64,000 nt of DNA from Archangium gephyra (lineage in GTDB: Bacteria > Myxococcota > Myxococcia > Myxococcales > Myxococcaceae), in assembly GCF_001027285.1 (NCBI RefSeq), contig NZ_CP011509.1:3046501-3110500 (forward strand), in the 5' to 3' direction. The notes under the pieces are model-generated. The model did no database searches. It had not been told where the DNA came from and saw only the letters and a program-made list of their open reading frames with translations. A program made the position numbers and the translations under genes. The first letter of the stretch is position 1, and every line of letters begins with the position of its first letter. Positions 9,299-19,100 of the stretch are shown here, in pieces.

Positions 9299-9703
9299 AT
9301 GGGACGCACGATCGAGATTCCGAGGGAGACCTGGGCCGTCTATTTCGACAACCTCACCCGGCGGGCGCTGAGCGAGCCCGTCCGGATCGAGGTGGAGAAC
9401 CGGGACATCGGAGATCAGGAGCTGACGCGCAGGCTTCCCCTGGTGGGGATCGACCTGGAGACGAAGGGCTCGGAGGCTGGCGACATCGAGGTGACGGTGG
9501 GGGACGAGCGCCGGGAGCTCCTGCACCACATCGACGACGCGGTGCGCGTGTACCTCAAGGTGGACGACGAGGGGAACATCGACTGCCTGGAGATCGAGGA
9601 CCGGGACAACGGCAAGACGCTCCTCTTCTTCGAGGGGAGCGGGGTGCCGGCCCAGTTCCAGCAGGGCTCCCCGGGCTTCGAGGCGTCCGCCCCGAGCCCA
9701 TGA
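9299..9703 (+). CDS. DUF5335 family protein
   Basis: 134 residues starting at the ATG after GGAGGTGGATC. An in-frame GTG about 100 nt upstream was rejected because the family begins with the R-T-I-E-I-P-R-E-x-W-A-x-Y-F pattern seen here at residues 3-16. The protein is acidic and probably cytosolic, with the conserved LPLVGIDLETKG core and a DAVRVYLKVDDEG segment near the end. No biochemical role is established for the family. A hairpin lies downstream, consistent with a single-gene transcript. Confidence 0.75.
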   Translation: MGRTIEIPRETWAVYFDNLTRRALSEPVRIEVENRDIGDQELTRRLPLVGIDLETKGSEAGDIEVTVGDERRELLHHIDDAVRVYLKVDDEGNIDCLEIEDRDNGKTLLFFEGSGVPAQFQQGSPGFEASAPSP

Positions 9704-9738
9704 GAGGACTCGAGGGGCAGGGCCCCTGAGTGGCCGTT

Positions 9739-9768
9739 CCCCCGCCCACGCGTGCTCGCGGGCGGGGG
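9739..9768. terminator. bidirectional hairpin between convergent genes
   Basis: A perfect 9-bp stem (CCCCCGCCC at 9739-9747 and GGGCGGGGG at 9760-9768) with a 12-nt loop lies between the end of the DUF5335 gene and the end of the minus-strand binding-protein gene. There is no U-tract, as is common in such GC-rich genomes. Confidence 0.6.
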
Positions 9769-9781
9769 GTGCTCCCGCCTA

Positions 9782-11200
9782 CTACGGAGGCGGCTCGAGG
9801 TTGGACGAGATGGTGACGAAGCCCGAGTCGCCCACCTGCCACAGCTCCACGGGGGCGCGCGCCTCGCCGTTGGCATCGAAGTTCAGCGGGCCGCTGGCGC
9901 CCTCGATGTTGACGCCGCGGCCCGCGGCCAGCTCCGCCGCGAGGTAGGTGAAGTTGGAGTTGGTGAGCTGGGTGCTGGTGCTGCTCGTGCCGCTGGAGAC
10001 GCGTGTGAGGGCCTCGGCCATCTTCGCTCCCGTCACCGCGTTGGAGGTGCTCAGGGAGTAGGACGCGCCCAGGGCCAGCAGGTACATGGCGTCATAGGCG
10101 TTGGAGGTATAGGCGTACGCGGCCGGGTCCTTCTTGTACTTGTCATTGAAGCGCGCGCTGAAGGTGCTGAAGGCCTGGCCGGTGCCCTGGGCCGGGGCGG
10201 TGCCGTAGAAGCCTCGGGCCTGGCTGGCCGCCAGCGTGTCCGCCAGCACGGCCGCGTCCTTCACGCTGTCGGAGAAGAACCAGTGGTGGCCGCTCTCCCG
10301 CTTGAGGTTGGTCCGGGTGGACGCCTCCCGGAGGATGGCCGTCGCGTCATCCGCGAAGCCGATCAGCACGGTGACGGTCGGGCCGTACGTCATGTCGAGC
10401 GAGTCCAGCACCGGCTTCACGTCGCTGCCCCGCTGGTAGAGGAAGGTGCGGTTGGGGATCCGCGCCGAGCCGGTGCTGAGCTGCTCGGAGATGATGTTGG
10501 AGAGGCCCTGGCCGTACGGATCCTCCACGTAGAGGATGCCCACCTTGCTCGGCGTGGTGCCACCGAAGAGGTCGCTCCGCGTGCGCAGCAGGTGGGCGAT
10601 GACGCTGCCCTGGATGGCATCCGAGGGCGAGGTGCGCCACAGCAGGCCCACCGGGCCGCCGTTGGTGTCCTCCTTCACCGTGAGCTCCGTCGAGGAGGCG
10701 CTGTAGCTCATGGTGAGCACGCCCGCGGGGATCGTCACATCCGCCACCCCGAGCGTCTGGCTGCTGCCGGCCGTCAGCACCGCGGCCACCTTCTTGTCGT
10801 TCACCAGCCATTGCGCCTGCTTCTTCGCGACGTCCCGGCTGCTGCCGGTGTCGCAGAAGTACAGGGCGATCTTCCTGCCGCCGAGGGTCCGCTGATTGAC
10901 CTCCTCCAGCGCGAGCAGCGCGGCGTTGAAGCCCTGCACGTCGGACTCGTCCTCGCTGGCTCCCGCCTCCGGGCTGGTGTGGAGGGGGAAGAGGCCGCCC
11001 ATCCGGACGGCATCGGCGTCGGTGGAGCCATAGGGCTCGGCCCGGCAGCCGGCGGGCAGCGGCAGGCACACCCGCTGCGTGCACACCTGATCGCTCTGGC
11101 AGTCCGCGCTCGTCTCGCACTCGTCGAGCCCGGCCGCCGTGGTGAGGCTGCACCCGGCGGCCAGCACCGACATCACTCCCGTCAAGAACAGCGCGCGCAT
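9782..11200 (-). CDS. ABC-type branched-chain amino-acid-binding-like lipoprotein
   Basis: 472 residues. The N-terminus MRALFLTGVMSVLAAGC carries a lipobox (LAAGC), so the mature protein is a lipoprotein. A short Cys-rich segment (CETSADCQSDQVCTQRVC, about 28-45) follows. The rest is a periplasmic type I binding fold of the Leu/Ile/Val receptor class: GGLFPLHTS, AAVLTAGSSQT, VLTMSYSASSTEL, KVGILYVEDPYGQG and YTSNAYDAMYLLAL match the family strands. No permease or ATPase is adjacent, so uptake is not implied. The start overlaps the stop of the preceding TPR gene by 1 nt (TGATG). Ligand sensing with that partner is an inference. Confidence 0.85.
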   Translation of the reverse strand: MRALFLTGVMSVLAAGCSLTTAAGLDECETSADCQSDQVCTQRVCLPLPAGCRAEPYGSTDADAVRMGGLFPLHTSPEAGASEDESDVQGFNAALLALEEVNQRTLGGRKIALYFCDTGSSRDVAKKQAQWLVNDKKVAAVLTAGSSQTLGVADVTIPAGVLTMSYSASSTELTVKEDTNGGPVGLLWRTSPSDAIQGSVIAHLLRTRSDLFGGTTPSKVGILYVEDPYGQGLSNIISEQLSTGSARIPNRTFLYQRGSDVKPVLDSLDMTYGPTVTVLIGFADDATAILREASTRTNLKRESGHHWFFSDSVKDAAVLADTLAASQARGFYGTAPAQGTGQAFSTFSARFNDKYKKDPAAYAYTSNAYDAMYLLALGASYSLSTSNAVTGAKMAEALTRVSSGTSSTSTQLTNSNFTYLAAELAAGRGVNIEGASGPLNFDANGEARAPVELWQVGDSGFVTISSNLEPPP

Positions 11201-12018
11201 CAGAAGCTCACCTCCACACCGGCTCCGGTGCCCTGGGGCGCCGACGTCAGCCGGACCTTGCCGGGTTTCGCCACGGGCTCCTTGGGGTAGAGCAGGACGG
11301 CGGCCACCGCGCCCACCAGTCCCACCCCGAAGCCGATGTCCGCCACCAGTGCGTTGCTCCGGGTGGCGCTCTTCGCCGCCAGCTTCTCGTCCAGCGCCGT
11401 GGCGGAGTTGAACGCGGTGCGCGAGCCATTGGCCTGCAACCCGAAGAAGGCCCCCAGGCCCGCGCCCGCCAGCGCCACACCGCCCAGGGCGATGGACGTC
11501 ACCTGCATGCGCTTGCGCGAGGCCTGCGCCTCCTCGTACGCCACCTTCAGCCGCTGCTGGTTGGCCTCGTCGGTGCGCCGGGCCTCCACCCGCTCGGCCT
11601 CCGCCCGTTTCCGGGCCTCCTCGTTCTCCGCCCGCAGCCGCTTGCGCTCGCTCTCCGCCTCCGCCGCCGCCTTCTGCTCCTTCTCCTTCTGCAGGCGCAG
11701 CCGGTCGATGGACAGGCGCGAGCGCTTGCGCAGCTGCGCGTCCTCCCCGTCCGTCAGGTACTTCTCGTAGTAGGAGATGGCCTCCGTCTCCTTGCCGGCC
11801 TGATCGTACGCGCGGGCGATGTTGTAGATGATGCGCGTGTCGTCCAGGGACTCGTTCGCCTTCTCCAGCAGCGCCGCGGCCTCCAGGTACTTCTTCTGGT
11901 CGTAGAGCCGCTCGGCCTGCTTGATGAGCTCCTTGGGGTTGCGCGAGCCACCCCGCTGGGCATGGGCGGGGGCGGGCGCGAGCAGGAAGGCCGCCAATAA
12001 AACCAAGACCAATCGCAT
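11200..12018 (-). CDS. periplasmic TPR/coiled-coil protein with C-terminal membrane segments
   Basis: 272 residues from the ATG at 12018, which gives a clean signal peptide (MRLVLVLLAAFLLAPAPAHA). The track-style upstream ATG would add ten residues before it. Residues about 30-105 form TPR-like helices (AERLYDQKKYLEAAALLEKA, RIIYNIARAYDQAGKETEAI). A highly charged Glu/Lys/Arg coiled coil follows (about 110-175). Two hydrophobic Gly/Ala segments complete it (VTSIALGGVALAGAGLGAFF and VADIGFGVGLVGAVAAVLL). This is a common myxobacterial architecture with no assigned function. It is the first gene of a two-gene unit with the binding lipoprotein, so a shared envelope role is likely. Confidence 0.75.
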   Translation of the reverse strand: MRLVLVLLAAFLLAPAPAHAQRGGSRNPKELIKQAERLYDQKKYLEAAALLEKANESLDDTRIIYNIARAYDQAGKETEAISYYEKYLTDGEDAQLRKRSRLSIDRLRLQKEKEQKAAAEAESERKRLRAENEEARKRAEAERVEARRTDEANQQRLKVAYEEAQASRKRMQVTSIALGGVALAGAGLGAFFGLQANGSRTAFNSATALDEKLAAKSATRSNALVADIGFGVGLVGAVAAVLLYPKEPVAKPGKVRLTSAPQGTGAGVEVSF

Positions 12019-12058
12019 GGTTGCGGAGCCTACTCCTGAACTCCCCACCGGGCGAAGG

Positions 12059-12121
12059 GGGCCCGCAAACGGCGGGGCCGCCCCACCTGGTGGCGGGACG
12101 GCCCCGGAAGACGGCGGGCCC
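12059..12121 (-). terminator. long GC-rich hairpin after pckG
   Basis: The outer arms GGGCCCGC (12059-12066) and GCGGGCCC (12114-12121) are perfectly complementary. A near-perfect inner stem (GGGGCGGCCCC-type) lies between them. It sits immediately downstream of the PEP carboxykinase stop codon and upstream of the TPR gene, so it probably separates the two transcripts. Confidence 0.6.
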
Positions 12122-12137
12122 TACACGGGCCGGTGGC

Positions 12138-13931
<1,794 letters not shown>

Positions 13932-14067
13932 TCGCTTGTCTCCTCAGTTGGTGGGCGAACCTTCCCGGGAGCCCCTTGTAAAAGCAACAACGCCCCGGGG
14001 TGAATCCCGTCCCGCCGCTGCCACGTCCCTTCAATTTCACTTATTGAACCCCCACTATTCAGTAGCA

Positions 14068-14111
14068 GACGTTCGAGCGGACGAGGCTCTCGGTTAGCGG
14101 ACGTTCGAGCG
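14068..14111. promoter_or_regulatory. direct repeat GACGTTCGAGCG x2 in pckG/transporter divergent promoter region
   Basis: The 12-mer GACGTTCGAGCG occurs at 14068-14079 and again at 14100-14111, spaced 32 nt start to start (about three helical turns). It lies in the 217-bp region between divergent pckG and the transporter. A locally A/T-richer stretch (TTATTGAACC, CACTATTCAGTAGC) is just upstream. The spacing suggests a dimeric operator, but no regulator is known. Confidence 0.45.
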
Positions 14112-14148
14112 CCGAGGGGTCTCACCTCCGGGCACATGAGGACCCAGG

Positions 14149-16014
14149 TTGGGCGGCGTGACCATCGCCATCGTGCTGGGCATCGTGCTGGTTGCCCTGG
14201 TGCTCTTCTCCATTGATGTGGTGCCCATCGAGGTGAGCTCGCTGGTCATCGTGTGCCTGCTGGCGGTCACCGGGGTGCTGACGCCCGAGCAGGCGTTCGA
14301 GGGATTCAGCAACGACACGGTCATCTTCATCTTCACGCTGCTGGCGATGACGGAGGGGCTGGCCAGCACGGGCGTGGTGCACATGGTGGGGCAGCGGCTG
14401 GCCTTCTTCGCGCGCTTCGGGCACCAGACGTTCGTGCTGGCGATGATGGTGGTGGTGGCGATGTTCTCCTCCGTCGTCTCCAACACGGTGACGACGGCGG
14501 CCTTCCTGCCGGTGGCCATCGGCGCGGCGCACCGCGCCAAGGTGCCCAAGAGCAAGGTGCTGCTGCCGCTGGCGTACGCCTCCATGCTGGGGGGCATGGT
14601 GTTCCTGTACGGCACCTCCACCAACCTGGTGGCGTCGGCGGCCTTCCCGCGCTTCGGGCTGGCGCCCATCGGGGTGGCGGAGCTGTCGCCGGTGGGGTTT
14701 CCGGTGGCGGTGATCGGCATCCTCGTGGTGGTGCTGCTGGGGCCGGTGCTGCTGCCGGCGCGGGTGGGCAAGGGCACGGTGGCCGACTGGTCCCTGCGCG
14801 ACTACCTCACCGAGGCGGAACTGCCGCCGGACTCACGCTACGCGGGCAAGGCGCTGGCGGAGATCACGGAGGGCCTGGGGCTGCGCGTCATCGGACTGGT
14901 CCGGGAGGGACAGTCGCTGCCGGCCGTCCCGACGTACCGGCTGGTGGGGGACGAGCGGCTCATCATCGAGGGCAACCGCGAGGACATCCTGCGGGTGAAG
15001 GACCTGAAGGGCATCGAGATCCGCCCGGACATGCTGTTGTCGGACACGGACCTGAGGCCCCAGGACACGCTGCTGGTGGAGGCGACGGTGCCCACGGGCA
15101 GCCCGCTCATCGGCCGCAGCCTGAAGGAGACGCTCTTCCTGGAGCGCTACGGCCTGGTGGCGCTAGCGCTGCACCGCAAGCCCGCCATCCAGCGGTTGAC
15201 GAAGCTGCAGCTGCTGGGGCGGCTCTTCGGCGGACAGTCGTTGTCCTCGCTGCCCTTGTCGGCCGGTGACGTGCTGCTGCTGCGCGGCCCGCGGGACAAG
15301 GTCCAGGAGCTGTCCGACGGCGTCAACCTGCTCATCCTGGGGGACGTGGCGTACCAGCCGCCGCGCTACGGCAAGTCGCTGCTGGCGGTGGTGCTCTTCC
15401 TGGGGGCGCTCGGGCTAGGCACCTTCAACGTGGTGCCGCTGTCGGTGGCGGGGCTGGCGGGGATGCTGGCGATGATCGCCACCGGGTGCGTGGACGCGCG
15501 GCGGGCCTTCCGCGTGGACTGGCGCGTGGTGCTGCTCATCGGCTCCATGCTGGCGCTTGGCCTGGCCATGGAGGAGAGCGGGGCGGGCAGGTTCCTGGGC
15601 AACCACGCGGCGCGGCTCGGCGAGTACGGTGGCCCGCGCACGGTGCTGCTCCTGATGATGGCGCTCACCATCATCCTATCCGCGCCCATGAGCAACCAGG
15701 CCGCCGCCCTGGTGATCCTGCCGGTGGCGGTGGGCGCCGCCCTGAAGCTGGGCGTGGATCCGAGGCCCTTCGCCATCGGCGTGACGCTGGCGGCCAGCTG
15801 CTCCTTCATCACCCCGCTCGAGCCGAGCTGCGTGCTGGTGTACGGCCCGGGCCACTACCGCTTCACCGACTTCTTCCGGCTCGGCACACCCCTGACGGCC
15901 TTGCTGCTCGCCTTCCTGGTGGCGGTGGTGCCCCTGGTGTGGCCCTTCCACAAGGCGGGGCCCGAGCCGGCTCGCGGCCGGGAGCCGGTGAGCGAGCGGA
16001 TGGTGCCGGAGTAG
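14149..16014 (+). CDS. SLC13/DASS-type anion or dicarboxylate transporter with RCK-type domains
   Basis: 621 residues. A TTG start at 14149 is chosen because GAGGACCCAGG precedes it; the next option is the GTG at 14158. The N-terminal half has hydrophobic helices with the family hairpin (SNTVTTAAFLPVAIG, YGTSTNLVASAAF). A soluble insert at about 225-405 contains two RCK_C-like segments (YAGKALAEITEGLGLRVIGLVREG; IGRSLKETLFLERYGLVALALHR). The C-terminal half repeats the hairpin (MSNQAAALVILPVAVG, TPLEPSCVLVYGPGHYRF). Related proteins move sulfate, dicarboxylates or other anions, so substrate cannot be fixed. The divergent pckG makes a C4-dicarboxylate plausible. Confidence 0.85.
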   Translation: MGGVTIAIVLGIVLVALVLFSIDVVPIEVSSLVIVCLLAVTGVLTPEQAFEGFSNDTVIFIFTLLAMTEGLASTGVVHMVGQRLAFFARFGHQTFVLAMMVVVAMFSSVVSNTVTTAAFLPVAIGAAHRAKVPKSKVLLPLAYASMLGGMVFLYGTSTNLVASAAFPRFGLAPIGVAELSPVGFPVAVIGILVVVLLGPVLLPARVGKGTVADWSLRDYLTEAELPPDSRYAGKALAEITEGLGLRVIGLVREGQSLPAVPTYRLVGDERLIIEGNREDILRVKDLKGIEIRPDMLLSDTDLRPQDTLLVEATVPTGSPLIGRSLKETLFLERYGLVALALHRKPAIQRLTKLQLLGRLFGGQSLSSLPLSAGDVLLLRGPRDKVQELSDGVNLLILGDVAYQPPRYGKSLLAVVLFLGALGLGTFNVVPLSVAGLAGMLAMIATGCVDARRAFRVDWRVVLLIGSMLALGLAMEESGAGRFLGNHAARLGEYGGPRTVLLLMMALTIILSAPMSNQAAALVILPVAVGAALKLGVDPRPFAIGVTLAASCSFITPLEPSCVLVYGPGHYRFTDFFRLGTPLTALLLAFLVAVVPLVWPFHKAGPEPARGREPVSERMVPE

Positions 16015-16141
16015 GGGGTTCCACCCGGGGACCGGGGCACCCCCACCCCGTCCTACTCCAGGCGGGAGGTGTCTGCTAAAAGACACTCCATCCTCGCCGC
16101 CTCCTCGGCGGGCGAGGGCCATTCCCTGCCTGGAGATGTGG

Positions 16142-19100
16142 ATGATGCATGGCTCCTCCTCGTTCGCGCGATTGGTCGCGTGGAGCGTGCTGCTGCTCGG
16201 TCTGTCCGTTGGATGTGGTGCGGGTTGTGGCACGGACCCGGTGACGCCGCCGGCGACACGCGAGATGCCGGATGCGGACCGCTCGGCGGTGGAGGCCAGC
16301 AAGTCCCTGGCGATCCGCGCCAACGGAGAGGACGTCGTCGACATCCAGGTGACGGTGCGCGAGGAGGATGGGACGGCGCTGGCGGGCCGGACCGTGAAGG
16401 TGACGGTCTCCGGTGAGGGCAACACGGTGCTGCAGCCCGCGGGCACCACGGACGCGCTGGGCGTGGCCGTGGCCCGGGTGTCGTCCACCGTCGCCGGCCT
16501 CAAGACGGTGACCGCCTCGGTGGAGGCCGAGGGCGGACCGGTGACGCTGACGTCGCGGCCCTCGCTCGAGTTCGTCGTGCTGCCGGCCTCCAGGCTGGCC
16601 TTCACCCAGACGCCCACGGGCGGTACGGCCGGCGCGGCGCTCGGGGCCGTCGAGGTCTCCATCCAGAACGCGGATGGCGAGACGATGACGGGCGCCACGA
16701 ACACCGTGACGCTGGCGCTCGGCTCCGGTCCGGCGGCCGCGGTCCTGGAGGGGACGGTGTCGGTGGCGGCGGTGAAGGGCGTGGCGCGCTTCTCCGGGCT
16801 GATGCTGAAGAAGGCCGCGCCGGGCTACACCCTGGTGGCGAGCGGCGCGGGGCTGACGGGCACGACGAGCCCCTCCTTCGCCGTGGCGTCCGCCGCGCCC
16901 GCCTCGCTGGAGGTGGCGCAGGTGGCGGCCACCGTGACGGCGGGGGCGGCGCTCAGCCCCGAGGTGTCCGTGCTGGACGCCTTCGGCAACAGGGTGTCGG
17001 GCTACACCGGCACCGTGCGTTTCTCCTCCACGGACGGCTCGGCCACGCTGCCGGCGGACTACGTCTTCACCGCGGCCGACGCGGGCAGCCATGTCTTCAC
17101 CGGCGCGCTCGTGCTCAAGCAGGCAGGGGCGCGGCGGTTGACGGTGCGGGACACGGCCCAGGCGGCCCTCACCTCCACTCGCGAGGTGGGTGTCGTGCCC
17201 GGTGCCGCCGCGAAGCTCGTCTTCCTCGGGCAGCCCTCCGACCGTTTCGTCCGCCAGACGTTCGGCGTGCAGGTGGCGCTGACGGACTCCTTCGGCAACC
17301 GGGTGGCCACCCGCGCGCCGGAGGTGACGCTCGGCCTCGACAAGCCCACCGGGACGCTGGCGGGCCTCACCCCCGTGACACCGGTGGAGGGCGTGGCCTC
17401 CTTCTCCGGTCTCTCCATCGCCGAGGATGACTCGGGCTATGTGCTGACGGCCTCGGGAGCCGGGCTGGCCCCCGCTTCCAGCAACGCCTTCACCATCACC
17501 GACAACCAGGCGCCCACCGCGCCGGCGCTCACCTTCACGGTCAACGGCATCGACTCCATCACCGTCCATTGGAAGGCGGCCGGCGATGACGGTCTGCTCG
17601 GACAGGCGAGCAGCCACGAGCTCGTCTACTCCACGGACCCGGGCCTCGCCGGGGCCCTTCCGGTGGTCCTGGGCTCGCCCAAGCCGGCCTCCGCGCTGGA
17701 GTCGGCGACGCTCTCGGGCCTGATCCCCGGCACCACCTATTACGTGGCCCTGAAGGTGACGGACAACGCCGGCAATTCGGTGCGCGTCACGGGCTCGGCC
17801 ACCACGCCGGACCCGGAGGCCTCCCAGCTCGTCTTCCTCGAGCAGCCTCGCAACGGGACGGCTGGTGTGCCGCAGCTGACTCCCGCCGTCCAGGTGGCCA
17901 TCCAGGACGCGGCCGGCCGCATCGTGAGCGGCGCGAGCCTCACCGTGACGCTCACCGTGAAGGGGGTCTCGGGCTTCGGTCCCTTCACCGTGGCCGCCAA
18001 CAAGGGGGTGGCCACGTTCGATGGTTCCAGGGCCGTGCGGATCGACAAGGCGGGGGAGGACTACTTCCTGGAGGCCACCGCGAGCACCGCCTCGGGCACC
18101 CCGCTCATCCCCGCCACCAGCAACCTCTTCCGCATCTCCCATGCCACGGCCGCGCGCCTGGTGCTGTCCGGCTCGAGCCCCGTCGTCTCCGGCACCGAGC
18201 ACAACGCCACGGTGACGGTGGTGGACTCCTTCGACAATGTCGCGGAGGGCTACACCGGCACGGTGACGCTCGCCTCGGGTGACGCCGACGCCTCGCTGCC
18301 GGCGGGCCACGCCTTCGGCGCCACCGACAAGGGGCAGTACACCTTCCCTGGCATCGTCCTGCGCACGCCGGGCACGCAGACGCTCACCGCGTCCTCCAGC
18401 GACGGGCTGACGAGCAACACGCTGGAGGTGGAGGTGAGCCCTCCGCCTCCGGACACGCTGGTGCTCACGGGCCCGCCGGGCACGGTGAAGGCGGGCGACC
18501 CGGTCATGCTGAAGGTCGAGGTGTTCGACGGCTTCGGCAAGCCCAAGACTGGCTACACCGGCACGGTGCGCTTCACCTCCACGGACGGCAAGGCCGCGCT
18601 GCCGGCGGAGTACACCTTCACGCCCGCCGATCTGGGCACCAAGGAGTTCCCCGTCACGCTGTTCACGGCGCGCACGCTCCCGCACTCCGTGACGGCCGAG
18701 GACAAGGGCTCTCCGGCGCTCACCGCCACGGCCAGCATCCAGGTGACGTGGGCCGAGCTGGCGCGCTTCGTGGTGGAGGCACCGGCCTCCGCGAAGGCGG
18801 GTGACCCGGTCACCGTGAAGGTCACCGCGCTCGATGCCCACGACAACCTCGTGGAGGACTACCTCGGGACGGTGGGTTTCTCCTCGGAGCCCACGGGCGC
18901 CGAGCTGCCGGCGGACTACACCTTCGTCCCGGCGGACAAGGGCAGCGCCCTCTTCACCTTCACACCGAAGAAGGCCGCCTCCACCACGTTCACCGTGACG
19001 GACGCGGCCCTGGGCAGGAGCGGCTCCGATACGGTGGCCGTCACCCCCGCCTCCGCGATGCAACTCGTCATGACGGTGACGCCGTCGGGGCCCGTGGTCG

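Noticed and set aside
14068-14111. Start of a CRISPR array
   Set aside because: Only two short units with a 20-nt spacer and no further copies or cas genes.
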